This document shows positions 43,715 to 52,215 of a stretch of 64,000 bases of DNA, piece after piece. Origin of the DNA: Ruminococcus difficilis (GTDB taxonomy: Bacteria > Bacillota_A > Clostridia > Oscillospirales > Acutalibacteraceae). The notes beneath the pieces are model-generated. The model had not been told where the DNA came from. It was given only the letters and a program-made list of their open reading frames with translations, and did not search any database. The stretch spans positions 170,926 to 234,925 of the forward strand of contig NZ_JAEQMG010000040.1 in NCBI RefSeq assembly GCF_016680995.1, in the 5' to 3' direction. Position numbers and translations under genes: made by a program. How positions within the stretch are numbered: position 1 is the stretch's first letter; the number at the start of each line of letters is the position of its first letter.

Positions 43715-43883
43715 GCTCCCTTTGGTAAAGGGAGCTGTCACCGAACGGTGACTGAGGGATTGCATAAATGATCGAGCGTCAGCGAGAAACGATTGATAAT
43801 ATGGTTGCCGCTAAAGCGGGCGATCAATACAATCCCTCCGAGCTTGCCGATGGCAAGCCCACCTCCCTTTACCAAAGGGAGGC
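43714..43883. mobile_element. Type-C hairpin element, 170 bp, no nuclease
   Basis: Left end GGCTCCCTTTGGTAAAGGGA, GCTGTCACCGAACGGTGACT, GAGGGATTGC; right end CAATCCCTCCGAGCTTGCCG, CCCACCTCCCTTTACC, AAAGGGAGGC. The core GATCGAGCGTCAGCGAGAAA recurs in the element at 45372. It lies exactly in the hisH-hisA gap, starting at the hisH stop. Confidence 0.8.
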
Positions 43884-43903
43884 TCTAAGGAGGTTATGAA
43901 CTT

Positions 43904-44617
43904 ATGATATTATTCCCCGCTATCGACCTTGTCGGCGGCAAGGCGGTGCGCCTGTATAAGGGCGACTATGACAAAATGACCGTTTACAGCGATCATCCCG
44001 AGGAGATCGCGCTGGATTTCAAAAACTGCGGCGCGACCCATATCCATATCGTGGATCTTGAGGGCGCTCGTGACGGCGGCACCCCGAATCTCGACACGGT
44101 ATTAAAGATCAAAAAAGAAAGCGGCTTGTTCTGCGAGGTAGGCGGCGGCATCCGTTCTATGGAGGTCGTCGACCGTTATCTGAGCGCGGGCGTCGACCGC
44201 GTGATCCTCGGCACTGCCGCGATCAGCGACGAAGCCTTTTTGAAAAAGGCGATCGAAAAATACGATGCGCGCATCGCTGTGGGCGCGGATATCCGCGAGG
44301 GCTTTATCGCCGTTAAAGGCTGGCTGGAGCGCAGCAGCGTGACCGCCGACGAGTTCTTTGAGAGAATGCAGAACCTCGGCGTGAAGACCATCATCTGTAC
44401 CGATATCAACCGTGACGGCGTGATGGCGGGCACCAACCGCGATTTGTACCGCACCATGAGCCGCCGTTACAGCATGGACATCACCGCCTCGGGCGGCGTG
44501 AGCTCGATGGATGATATCCTCGCGCTCCAAACGATGGGCTTGTACGGCGCGATCATCGGCAAGGCTTACTACACCGGCGCGATCGATCTGAAACAGGCAG
44601 TGGAGGCGGTACAATGA
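43904..44617 (+). CDS. hisA: ProFAR isomerase
   Basis: This 237-residue TIM-barrel enzyme isomerises ProFAR to PRFAR. FPAIDLVGGKAVRLYKGDYD carries the first catalytic Asp, HIVDLEGARDGGTPN and GGGIRSMEVVDRYLSAGVDR the following strands, and CTDINRDGVMAGTNRDLY the second catalytic Asp. TASGGVSSMDDILAL and GAIIGKAYYTGAI bind the phosphates. The gene follows an AAGGAGGTTATGAACTT site after the hairpin element and overlaps hisF by ATGA. Confidence 0.96.
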   Translation: MILFPAIDLVGGKAVRLYKGDYDKMTVYSDHPEEIALDFKNCGATHIHIVDLEGARDGGTPNLDTVLKIKKESGLFCEVGGGIRSMEVVDRYLSAGVDRVILGTAAISDEAFLKKAIEKYDARIAVGADIREGFIAVKGWLERSSVTADEFFERMQNLGVKTIICTDINRDGVMAGTNRDLYRTMSRRYSMDITASGGVSSMDDILALQTMGLYGAIIGKAYYTGAIDLKQAVEAVQ

Positions 44618-45372
44618 TCACAAAACGTATCATCCCCTGTCTGGACGTCAAGAACGGCAGGGTCGTCAAGGGCGTGAACTTTGAGGGACTGGGCGACGTC
44701 GCCTCTCCCGTGGAGCTCGCGCAGTATTATTCATCCTGCGGCGCGGATGAGCTGGTGTTCTACGATATCACCGCGTCCGCCGAGGGCAGGTCGCTGTTCA
44801 CCGATATCCTGACCGAAACGGCGCGCAAGGTGTTTATCCCGCTCACCGTCGGCGGCGGCATCAATACTGTCGATGACTTTGACCGCGTGCTCAAATGCGG
44901 CGCGGATAAGGTCAGCGTCAACTCGGGCGCGATCCGCAACCCCGACCTGATCTATCAGGCGGCGAAGCTCTACGGCGACCAGTGCGTGGTCATCTCCGCC
45001 GACGTCAAGCGTCAGGACGGCGAATTCCGTGTCTATGCCAAGGGCGGCCGTGAGGATACCGGCATGGAGGCGATCTCTTGGATCAAACGCTGTGTCGATA
45101 ACGGCGCGGGTGAGGTCGTGCTCAATTCCATCGACACCGACGGCGTCAAGCAGGGCTTTGACCTCGAAATGCTCGAGGCAGTGAGCAGTGTCGTGAACGT
45201 ACCCGTCATCGCGTCCGGCGGCGCGGGCAAGATAGAGGACTTTATCACTCTGTTCCGGACATTACCGAAAGTCGATGCGGGACTTGCCGCCTCGATCTTC
45301 CACTTCGGCGAGGTCAAGATCTCCGACCTCAAAGCGGAAATGGCAAAAGCAGACATCCCGACGAGAATATAG
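44614..45372 (+). CDS. hisF: Imidazole glycerol phosphate synthase, cyclase subunit
   Basis: This 252-residue TIM barrel joins PRFAR and ammonia from HisH to give imidazole glycerol phosphate and AICAR. RIIPCLDVKNGRVVKGVNFE has the catalytic Asp, and LVFYDITASAEGRSLFTDIL, TVGGGINTVDDFDRVLKCGA and LNSIDTDGVKQGFDLEML the remaining active-site loops. ASGGAGKIEDF binds phosphate. The stop TAG lies at the start of another type-C hairpin element. Confidence 0.96.
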   Translation: MITKRIIPCLDVKNGRVVKGVNFEGLGDVASPVELAQYYSSCGADELVFYDITASAEGRSLFTDILTETARKVFIPLTVGGGINTVDDFDRVLKCGADKVSVNSGAIRNPDLIYQAAKLYGDQCVVISADVKRQDGEFRVYAKGGREDTGMEAISWIKRCVDNGAGEVVLNSIDTDGVKQGFDLEMLEAVSSVVNVPVIASGGAGKIEDFITLFRTLPKVDAGLAASIFHFGEVKISDLKAEMAKADIPTRI

Positions 45373-45596
45373 CCTCCCTTTGGTAAAGGGAGGTGCCGAG
45401 GTACGAGGCGAAGGGATTGCATAATTGAACGAGCGTCAGCGAGAAACTATATGATTAGGTTGGTCGCGTGACAAATGTCGCGCTCCATTCATGCAATCCC
45501 TCAGTCACCGTTTGGTGACAGCCTCCTCGCCGGAAGCGGCTCCCCCCTTGTCCTTCGGACATTCCCCCAACGGGGGTACCTTTACCAAAGGGAGCC
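45372..45596. mobile_element. Type-C hairpin element with nested module, no nuclease
   Basis: Left end GCCTCCCTTTGGTAAAGGGA, GGTGCCGAGGTACGAGGCGA, AGGGATTGC; right end GCAATCCCTCAGTCACCGTT, TGGTGACAGC and TTTACCAAAGGGAGCC. The right outer hairpin is split by about 57 bp (TCGCCGGAAGCGGCTCCCCC ... CAACGGGGGTACC), the same nested block as at 22305. It starts at the hisF stop and ends 17 bases before hisIE. Confidence 0.8.
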
Positions 45597-45613
45597 ATAA
45601 TAAGGAGGAAAAC

Positions 45614-46270
45614 ATGATCAACATCAATGAACTCAAATTCGACGAAAAGGGTCTGATCCCTGCTGTGGTGGTGGACAGCATCACCAAGCAGGTGCTCACC
45701 GTTGCATATATGAATGAGGAAAGCCTCAGGATCTCGATGGAGAAGGGCTTAACCTGCTTCTGGAGCCGTTCGCGTCAGGAGCTTTGGCTCAAGGGCGAGA
45801 CCTCGGGCAACTATCAGCATATCGTCAGCATCACCGCCGACTGTGACAAGGACGCGCTGGTCGTGATGGTAGAGCCCGACGGTCCCGCGTGCCATATGGG
45901 CACCACCTCGTGCTTCACCAATCCCGTATGGGAGAGCGACGAGCTCAAGGAGTTCTCGTATGAGGGACTGATCGAGCTGATCAAGGGTCGCAAGACCGAT
46001 CCGCAGGAAGGCTCCTACACCACCTACCTCTTCGACAAGGGTCTGGACAAGATCCTCAAAAAGGTCGGCGAGGAGTGCACCGAGGTCATCATTGCCGCCA
46101 AGGCAGAGGATAAGAAGGAGACGATCTATGAGATCGCCGACCTCGCCTACCATGTCATGGTGCTGATGATCGAGCAGGGCATTTCGCTCGAGGATATCCA
46201 CCGTGAGCTCGCTTCCCGCCATGTGATCGACAAAAAAGTCAAGCAGGAGAAGATGACCGGTGATAACTAA
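45614..46270 (+). CDS. hisIE: Bifunctional phosphoribosyl-AMP cyclohydrolase / phosphoribosyl-ATP pyrophosphatase
   Basis: The protein has 218 residues from ATG 45614, after AAGGAGGAAAAC. The N-terminal HisI domain has [17 protein letters not shown] and [20 protein letters not shown], and metal residues in [20 protein letters not shown]. The C-terminal HisE domain (about 115-210) has [20 protein letters not shown] then [15 protein letters not shown] and [14 protein letters not shown]. It carries out steps two and three of the pathway. Confidence 0.96.
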   Translation: MININELKFDEKGLIPAVVVDSITKQVLTVAYMNEESLRISMEKGLTCFWSRSRQELWLKGETSGNYQHIVSITADCDKDALVVMVEPDGPACHMGTTSCFTNPVWESDELKEFSYEGLIELIKGRKTDPQEGSYTTYLFDKGLDKILKKVGEECTEVIIAAKAEDKKETIYEIADLAYHVMVLMIEQGISLEDIHRELASRHVIDKKVKQEKMTGDN

Positions 46271-47054
46271 GGATCTGCATATGCACACCTGCTATTGCGA
46301 CGGGGCGCGTGCGCCTGAGGAGATGATCCTTTCTGCAATCGAGAAAGGATTGAACACCGTCGGCATCAGCGGTCACAGCTACACCTTTTTTGATGAAAGC
46401 TACTGTATGCAAAAGACGGCGGTACCGCGTTATCTCGCCGAGTGCCGCTATCTGCGCGCGAAATACTTCGATCGCATCCATGTGCTCTGCGGTGTGGAGC
46501 AGGATTATTATTCCGACTACCCGACCGACGAGTTTGATTACGTCATCGGCTCGGTGCATTATGTCAAGGTCGATGAGGAGTACATCCCCGTTGATGAGAG
46601 CGTTGCGATACTGAAAGACGCTGTTGAAAAGCATTTTAACGATGATATCTACGCGCTGTGTGAGCTGTATTTCGCGACGGTCGCCGATGTGGTGAACAAA
46701 ACCGGCTGCGACATCATCGGACATTTTGACTTGATCAGTAAGTTTATCGAAGTAGGGGACGACGCTTGCGACGTCCCGCATACGGGCGATTCCGCGAATG
46801 CGATCTTTGATATCCACCATCCCCGCTATATCGCGGCATGGCAGAAGGCGGTCGACGAACTCTTACAGCATGATGTACCTTTTGAGATCAACACCGGCGC
46901 TATCTCACGCGGTTATCGCACCTCGCCTTATCCGAATAAGGACATGATCGCCTACATCAAGGAGCATGGCGGACGTTTTGTCCTGTCCTCCGACGCACAC
47001 AGCACCGATACAATTGCATACAGATTTGAAGACTATGAAGCGTTGACCGAATAG
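46260..47054 (+). CDS. hisK: PHP-type histidinol-phosphatase with a repeat-derived insertion
   Basis: This 264-residue PHP phosphatase removes phosphate from histidinol phosphate. The GTG start overlaps hisIE by 11 bases, with AGGAGA upstream. [22 protein letters not shown] and [14 protein letters not shown] give the first metal sites; [24 protein letters not shown] and [16 protein letters not shown] the rest. At about residues 164-177 [13 protein letters not shown] interrupts the region between LISKF and IFDIHHPRY, and its DNA is a TAGGGGACGACG repeat. It ends the operon. Confidence 0.92.
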   Translation: MITKDLHMHTCYCDGARAPEEMILSAIEKGLNTVGISGHSYTFFDESYCMQKTAVPRYLAECRYLRAKYFDRIHVLCGVEQDYYSDYPTDEFDYVIGSVHYVKVDEEYIPVDESVAILKDAVEKHFNDDIYALCELYFATVADVVNKTGCDIIGHFDLISKFIEVGDDACDVPHTGDSANAIFDIHHPRYIAAWQKAVDELLQHDVPFEINTGAISRGYRTSPYPNKDMIAYIKEHGGRFVLSSDAHSTDTIAYRFEDYEALTE

Positions 47055-47076
47055 TTGAACGTTTTTGATAATCGTA

Positions 47077-47195
47077 GGGGAGGGGCTTTGAGGAGTTGTC
47101 CAAATCTGCGATTTGGTTTACAACTCCCATGCAACAGCGCTCCAAGAACAGGCAAAGCCTGTGATTGGTTAAGCGCCACTGTGCTCCTCCCGAAA
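47077..47195. repeat. Type-G dispersed repeat (GGAGTTGTCCAAATC family)
   Basis: AGGGGAGGGGCTTTGAGGAG then TTGTCCAAATCTGCGATTTG and GTTTACAACTCCCATGC, ending with GATTGGTTAAGCGCCACTGT and GCTCCTCCC. Longer copies are at 50166-50385 and 55016-55236, and a broken copy at 56018-56103. Confidence 0.7.
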
Positions 47196-47236
47196 ACGAT
47201 ATTTCATATGTTGTTTAAAGGCAACGCAAATAAGTA

Positions 47237-47273
47237 ACCCGACAGGTATTCAGCCTGTCGGGTCGTTTGTTTT
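47237..47273 (+). terminator. Terminator of the his operon
   Basis: ACCCGACAGG (47237-47246) and CCTGTCGGGT (47254-47263) form a perfect stem followed by CGTTTGTTTTATT. Confidence 0.8.
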
Positions 47274-47276
47274 ATT

Positions 47277-47322
47277 CGGTTGAGATTGCCACGGCTCCTT
47301 GACGGAGCCTCGCAATGACAAT
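47277..47322. repeat. Short GTCATTGCGAGG-family repeat
   Basis: GGTTGAGATTGCCACGGCTC, CTTGACGGAG, CCTCGCAATGAC. This is the minimal form of the dispersed repeat, with a 7-base inner hairpin. Confidence 0.65.
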
Positions 47323-47336
47323 TGATAGTGTGGTTT

Positions 47337-48719
47337 TTAGAAGTTGATTTTCTCCGCGATATACGCTTCGAGGTCAGCGATGGCGACGCGTTCCTGCTGC
47401 ATGGTGTCGCGGTCACGGACGGTCACGCAGTTATCTTCAAGGCTGTCAAAGTCATAGGTGATGCAGAACGGCGTGCCGATCTCATCCTGACGGCGATATC
47501 GCTTGCCGATGGAGCCCGCGTCGTCGTAGTCGACCATGAATTTCTTGGAGAGTTCATCCGCCAGTGCGCCCGCCTGCTCGCTCAGCTTCTTGGAGAGCGG
47601 CAGCACGGCAGCCTTGAAGGGGGCGAGGAACGGATGCAGGCGCAGTACCACGCGGGTATCGTTCTTCGCTTCATCCACGAGCTCCTCGTCATACGCCTCG
47701 GTCATGATGGTCAGGAACAGACGCTCCACGCCCAGCGACGGCTCGATGACGTAGGGGACGTAGCGGCTGTTGTCGGTGGGATCGAAGTAGCTCAGATCCT
47801 TGCCCGAAACATTCTGGTGCTGGGTCAGGTCATAGTCGGTGCGGTCGGCGATGCCCCACAGCTCGCCCCAGCCGAAGGGGAAGAGGTACTCAAAGTCGGT
47901 GGTCGCCTTAGAGTAGAAGCTCAGCTCTTCCTTACTGTGGTCGCGCAGTCTGAGGTTCTCTTCCTTGATGCCGAGGCTGTAGAGGAAGTCGCGGCAGTAG
48001 GAGCGCCAGTAGTCGAACCATTCAAGGTCGGTATCGGGCTTGCAGAAGAACTCCAGCTCCATCTGCTCAAACTCGCGCACACGGAAGATGAAGTTGCCCG
48101 GGGTGATCTCATTACGGAAGGATTTACCGATCTGCGCTACGCCGAAGGGAACTTTCTTGCGGGTGGTGCGCTGGATGTTCGCGAAGTTGACAAAGATACC
48201 CTGCGCGGTCTCGGGACGCAGATACAGCTCCGCTTTGGTGTCCTCGGTAACCCCTTGGAAGGTCTTGAACATCAGGTTGAACTGACGGATATCGGTGAAG
48301 TTGGATTTGCCGCAGTTGGGGCAGGTGATGCCCTTGTCGCGGATGTAGTCCATCATCTGCTCGTTCGACCAGCCGGCGACGTTGGTACCGTCAAAATCCT
48401 CGATCAGGTTGTCGGCACGGTGACGGGTCTTACATTCCTTGCAGTCCATCAGCGGGTCGGAGAAGCCGCCTAAGTGACCCGAGGCGATCCATGTCTGCGG
48501 GTTCATCAGGATCGCGGAATCCAGACCGACGTTATATTTGTTCTCCTGCACGAACTTTTTCAGCCATGCCTTTTTGATATTGTTCTTCAGCTCCGCGCCC
48601 AAGGGGCCGTAATCCCATGTGTTCGCAAGACCGCCGTAGATCTCCGAGCCGGGATAGACAAAGCCTCTGCCCTTGCACAGAGCGACTAATTTTTCCATTG
48701 TTTTTTCTGTATTCTTCAT
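47337..48719 (-). CDS. glyQS: Glycyl-tRNA synthetase (single-chain, dimeric type)
   Basis: This 460-residue class II synthetase charges tRNA-Gly. The start at 48719 follows GGAGGTAAAC; the longer frame upstream is unrelated. [40 protein letters not shown] and [16 protein letters not shown] are motifs 1 and 2 with [31 protein letters not shown] sequence and [16 protein letters not shown] form motif 3. The C-terminal anticodon domain contains [19 protein letters not shown]. The lengths agree with bacterial alpha2-type enzymes. No T-box leader is seen. Confidence 0.95.
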   Translation of the reverse strand: MKNTEKTMEKLVALCKGRGFVYPGSEIYGGLANTWDYGPLGAELKNNIKKAWLKKFVQENKYNVGLDSAILMNPQTWIASGHLGGFSDPLMDCKECKTRHRADNLIEDFDGTNVAGWSNEQMMDYIRDKGITCPNCGKSNFTDIRQFNLMFKTFQGVTEDTKAELYLRPETAQGIFVNFANIQRTTRKKVPFGVAQIGKSFRNEITPGNFIFRVREFEQMELEFFCKPDTDLEWFDYWRSYCRDFLYSLGIKEENLRLRDHSKEELSFYSKATTDFEYLFPFGWGELWGIADRTDYDLTQHQNVSGKDLSYFDPTDNSRYVPYVIEPSLGVERLFLTIMTEAYDEELVDEAKNDTRVVLRLHPFLAPFKAAVLPLSKKLSEQAGALADELSKKFMVDYDDAGSIGKRYRRQDEIGTPFCITYDFDSLEDNCVTVRDRDTMQQERVAIADLEAYIAEKINF

Positions 48720-48783
48720 GTTTACCTCCTTGTCGCCACTGGCTGTGACGAACAGATTATTTTTGCTGAAACAGCTAAGATAT

Positions 48784-48812
48784 ATAGTACATTTTTCTGC
48801 GATCATTGTCAA
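48784..48812 (-). promoter_or_regulatory. Promoter of glyQS
   Basis: On the minus strand TTGACA (48807-48812) and TACTAT (48784-48789), 17-base spacer. The leader of about 60 bases is too short for a T-box. Confidence 0.7.
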
Positions 48813-48819
48813 GATTAAG

Positions 48820-49003
48820 ATGAAGCGCGATGTCGGGTACGGCGCCCGACACGCGTGTCGCATCCGCTTAATGACGGGCGTTTCCGTTATCGAAAGCGTG
48901 TGATAGGGGAGAAACGTTTTTGCTATGCGGGTCGTCATGAATGTCGACCCCTACGATTATCGGTAACGTTTATTGTTGGGGATGACGCTTGTGACATCCC
49001 GCT
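48820..49003. repeat. Two adjacent TAGGG-type dispersed repeats
   Basis: 48820-48962 carries TCGGGTACGGCGCCCGACAC, GGGCGTTTCCGTTATCGAAA and GTCGTCATGAATGTCGACCC. 48974-49003 carries TTGGGGATGACGCTTGTGAC with ATCCCG, closely resembling the fragment inside hisK at 46752. Confidence 0.6.
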
Positions 49004-49077
49004 ACCTTTCCGTCATTCTGCCCAAATACATTTGTGTTTTTTCTACGTTCCGATCAGGCGTAAAACGAGGGAAAATA

Positions 49078-49107
49078 TTGACTGTTTTTTTTTTTTTTTG
49101 ATATAAT
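49078..49107 (+). promoter_or_regulatory. Promoter with a T15 homopolymer spacer
   Basis: TTGACT (49078-49083) and TATAAT (49102-49107) are 18 bases apart. The spacer contains an unbroken run of 15 T (49085-49099). Slippage in such a tract would change the spacer length, and so promoter strength, for the secreted dockerin gene downstream. Confidence 0.7.
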
Positions 49108-49155
49108 GAATATGTATAAATAGATCTGTTTACAAAACCAAAAGGAGGAGTCAGC

Positions 49156-50133
49156 ATGAAAAGAAGGATCATTGCTCTGATGCTCGTACTTTGTATGATG
49201 TTCGGTATCGGTGGCTTTTCTGCATTTGCAGGCACACCGATATTCGATGTTACTGATCATTGGAAAAAGAATGTTGTAATCTTTTATAACGTTGATGACA
49301 TTTTCAATGCGGCGACAATCTGTTACTGCGCCGACGGTTCCGAAAATTGGCAGAGCGCAGAGATGTCCTATGGCGGTAAGAACGAGTATCATCAGGACAG
49401 CTGGTATTTCACCATGCCGGAAGGCAAGTACCGTTACTATATCACCGACGGTACACACCGCACTCAGGAACAGTATTTTACTAATGAGGTGCTTCTTTAT
49501 CTGATGAACGAAACCGATGGAAACGGATACTATAAGCTGTACGTGGATAGTATAGCTCTCAAACCTGAGGGTTCGTCGTCTGTGTATGATAAGCTGGTTG
49601 AGCATCTCAGCGAGCTTACTCACGGTTATGACACGCAGCTCTATGCTTATGAAGAGCTGTATACCCATTATGATAAGGACGGCAAAGCGGATTGGGTGTT
49701 TGTCAATGCGTTTGGCGGAGGCGGAATGCCGTGGATCGCCTGCAAAATTTTCAATCACCGTGTTTATTTGTTGGATACGACCAGCGGATTATTTGAATTC
49801 GGTATGGGACTGTACGACGTGAAAGAGGACGTCTTTATCGATATCGCTCGTATGGACGATTACAGCGCCTATGACGGACTTGCCGAAGCGATCGACACTT
49901 ACGGCAAAGGTGTACTTCTCGGAGATATCGACAGAGATGATGCGATGACGGTTCTCGATGCGACCATGCTCCAGAGATGCAGCGCAAAGATTGCGGAGTA
50001 TCCCGCGAGTGATAAGATCGAGCCCTATTCCAGCAGTTATACCCATATCCGTTATTATTCCGACTTCAATCTGGACGGTGAGCGCAGTATCCTCGACGCG
50101 ACCTGTATGCAGCGTTATTCGGCAAGAGTATGA
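49156..50133 (+). CDS. Secreted dockerin-containing protein
   Basis: The protein has 325 residues with a signal peptide (KRRIIALMLVLCMMFGIGGF, then SAFAG). Residues about 28-110 are beta-rich and aromatic (WKKNVVIFYNVDD, WQSAEMSYGGKNEYHQDSWY) and could be a starch-binding-type module, a weak similarity. The C terminus is a type I dockerin with two calcium loops: GDIDRDDAMTVLDATMLQRC and SDFNLDGERSILDATCMQRY. It would attach to a cohesin outside the cell. No cohesin gene is in the window. The start follows AAAGGAGGAGTCAGC. Confidence 0.85.
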   Translation: MKRRIIALMLVLCMMFGIGGFSAFAGTPIFDVTDHWKKNVVIFYNVDDIFNAATICYCADGSENWQSAEMSYGGKNEYHQDSWYFTMPEGKYRYYITDGTHRTQEQYFTNEVLLYLMNETDGNGYYKLYVDSIALKPEGSSSVYDKLVEHLSELTHGYDTQLYAYEELYTHYDKDGKADWVFVNAFGGGGMPWIACKIFNHRVYLLDTTSGLFEFGMGLYDVKEDVFIDIARMDDYSAYDGLAEAIDTYGKGVLLGDIDRDDAMTVLDATMLQRCSAKIAEYPASDKIEPYSSSYTHIRYYSDFNLDGERSILDATCMQRYSARV

Positions 50134-50165
50134 TGGAATTAAGGTAGTACGTTGAATTGAAATAG

Positions 50166-50385
50166 TAGGGGAGGGTCTTTGAGGAGTTGTCCAAATCTGT
50201 GATTTGGTTTACAACTCCCATGCAACAGCGCTCCATCGTCGTTACTCGCCGTACTCGATAAGCGTATCCGGTTGGTACGCTTTGATCTCGTGTGGCGGTT
50301 CCTCCTCTCCCCATAACTCGGGGAGTTATGGGGTCCCCTGTATCTGTGATTGGCTAAGCGCCACCGTGTTCCCCACCCCGAAACC
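50166..50385. repeat. Type-G repeat, long form
   Basis: TAGGGGAGGGTCTTTGAGGA, GTTGTCCAAATCTGTGATTT, TCCCCATAACTCGGGGAGTT, TGATTGGCTAAGCGCCACCG. The internal ATAACTCGGGGAGTTAT palindrome corresponds to ATAATCCGGGGAATTAT in the copy at 55016. Confidence 0.65.
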
Positions 50386-50561
50386 TATCCGATAAACGTC
50401 ACCCAAATGCGAAGCAAATCACATCTTCCGTAGGGTACGGCGCTTGTCGACGTACCGAGAATGACGGGCGTTTCCATAATCGAAAGCGTGAGATAGGGGA
50501 GGAACGCTTCTGTCATGCGGACGACCGATGGTCGTCCCTACGATACAATACTCCGATAAAC

Positions 50562-50594
50562 AAAAAAGCGGCGGGATTTCCCGTCGCTTTTTTT
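50562..50594. terminator. Bidirectional terminator
   Basis: AGCGGCGGG (50567-50575) and CCCGTCGCT (50580-50588) with A-run before and T-run after, able to act in both directions. Confidence 0.75.
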
Positions 50595-50721
50595 GGTGAT
50601 TCGTTTGAGATTGCCACAGGGCGCATGCAAATCGTCATTACGAGTAGGGTCAGACCCATGTCTGATCTGACGTGGTAATCTCATCCTTGTTTATACGCGC
50701 CCTTCGCAATGACGATCAGTA

Positions 50722-52197
50722 TTAATACACGATGACCGGTGTGCCGACCTCCATGACGGCGTACATCTCTTTGGCGATCTTGGGGGGCAGGTTGACGCAG
50801 CCGTGCGAGCCGTTGCCCTTGTAGATGCTGCCGCCGAAGCTGGAGCGCCAGTCGGCGTCATGCAGACCCCAGCCGCCGCCGATGAACGGCATCCAGTAGG
50901 TGACGTAAGAGGTGTAGTCGTCGCCTTTGAGGGTACAGGGCGAGGCCTTGGAGTTGACCTCAAAGAAGCCCTTGGGGGTGTCCGCCGAGCCGTAGTTGCC
51001 GGTGACGCAATCGCTGTCGAGATAGACGTCGCCGTCGACGATATACCACATATGCTGATCGTCAAGACTGACCTCGACATAGGTGTCGCCGACCGTTTTG
51101 TCATAGATCTCTTTGTTCGCGACAAAGCTCATTTCGGTATAGGTGCCGGTGATGTCGTGACCGTCGACCGTCATGTAGGGGAAGATGCGGAAGTAATAGG
51201 TCTTGCCGTCCTCCAGACGCGAGGTGCTGTAGTGGGTGCTCTCGGTGTCGCCGAGGTGCTCCCAGTTCACTTGATCTGTGCTGTAATAGATCTGATAGCC
51301 GTCGGCATATTTGCTCTCTTCAAAGTCGAGCGATACCCTGCCGAGCTTGGAGGCGGAGTCGTCGTCCTCGGGACCTAAGAGCCCCGCCACGGTACGAATT
51401 GCGGATTTGGCGCCGGGCATCTTGCCGGTGCTGTCCTCACGAAAGGCGCTGATGCGGTAGTAGTACGCTCTGCCGGCTTCCAGATCGGTGTCGGTGAACT
51501 CGGTGGTGCTTTGGTCAAAGGTCTGATAATCGCTCCACTTTCCCTTGTAACAGCGCTCGAGCAGATAGCCGTCGGCGCGGTCATTCCGATCCCAGCTCAG
51601 CGAGATCGTGGACTTGGTCTCGTCCGTCATCCTGAAGTTCTCCACATCCGTGGGCGCGGTGCCGAAGGTGACCTCGGTGCCCTTGCCCTCTGTGACGGTA
51701 CCTTTATCCTTGATGTACGGTGTGACTTTGAAGCTGTATTTACTGCCGGTGCCGAGGTTGCGGATGTCCATTCCGGCGGTCTTGGCAATCGAGAACAGCG
51801 CGTAATTCGAGCCTGCCTTATTATCGTCGCGGCGGTACACGCGGTAGCCGTCGACGCCCTCGATCTCATCCCAGCCGATTCGGATGCTGTCGGGCTTTTC
51901 GCTCAGGCGCTTGAGACCCGTGACCTGCGGGATGGAATCGGCGGTATATTCTTTCTTTTCCTCTGCGGATTTGGTCGCCGTCGTCTTGACTGCTTCATCG
52001 GCGGTCGACGCTCCAAAGACGCGTTCACCGGTGACGGTGTGCAGCAGGGGCGTTTCGATCACGGACTTAGCAGCCGCGGCGCCCTGCAGATCGTGCGGCG
52101 CAAAGGTGATGCTCTTGGTCATCAGTAATACGCCCGCTGTGAATGCAACGGCAGCGGCGACGATCGCCGTGCCGATAATAAACCATTTGCTTTTCGT
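50722..52197 (-). CDS. L,D-transpeptidase with fibronectin type III repeats, unusual start
   Basis: It has about 491 residues. A membrane segment near the N terminus (WFIIGTAIVAAAVAFTAGVL) anchors it outside. Three fibronectin type III-like modules follow (RIGWDEIEGVDGYRVYRR, SLSWDRNDRADGYLLER, SLDFEESKYADGYQIYY). The C-terminal YkuD domain has VEVSLDDQHMWYIVDGDVYL and GSHGCVNLPPKIAKEMYAVM with catalytic Cys. It would cross-link or modify peptidoglycan. No ATG/GTG/TTG follows the GGAGGG at 52204-52209; an in-frame ACG sits six bases after it (52197). The frame stays open to an ATG at 52272 inside a hairpin element. Confidence 0.85.
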   Translation of the reverse strand, partial: TKSKWFIIGTAIVAAAVAFTAGVLLMTKSITFAPHDLQGAAAAKSVIETPLLHTVTGERVFGASTADEAVKTTATKSAEEKKEYTADSIPQVTGLKRLSEKPDSIRIGWDEIEGVDGYRVYRRDDNKAGSNYALFSIAKTAGMDIRNLGTGSKYSFKVTPYIKDKGTVTEGKGTEVTFGTAPTDVENFRMTDETKSTISLSWDRNDRADGYLLERCYKGKWSDYQTFDQSTTEFTDTDLEAGRAYYYRISAFREDSTGKMPGAKSAIRTVAGLLGPEDDDSASKLGRVSLDFEESKYADGYQIYYSTDQVNWEHLGDTESTHYSTSRLEDGKTYYFRIFPYMTVDGHDITGTYTEMSFVANKEIYDKTVGDTYVEVSLDDQHMWYIVDGDVYLDSDCVTGNYGSADTPKGFFEVNSKASPCTLKGDDYTSYVTYWMPFIGGGWGLHDADWRSSFGGSIYKGNGSHGCVNLPPKIAKEMYAVMEVGTPVIVY

Positions 52198-52215
52198 ATA
52201 TATCCCTCCATGTTT

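Larger units (their letters stand above)
50134..50721. other. Repeat-filled intergenic region
   Basis: The 588 bases hold a type-G repeat (50166-50385), a TAGGG-type repeat (50432-50546), a bidirectional terminator (50562-50594) and a GTCATTGCGAGG-family pair (50603-50722). No gene is supported. Confidence 0.6.

Noticed and set aside
48720..48783. T-box leader for glyQS
   Set aside because: Only about 60 bases separate the promoter from the start and no T-box sequence is present.
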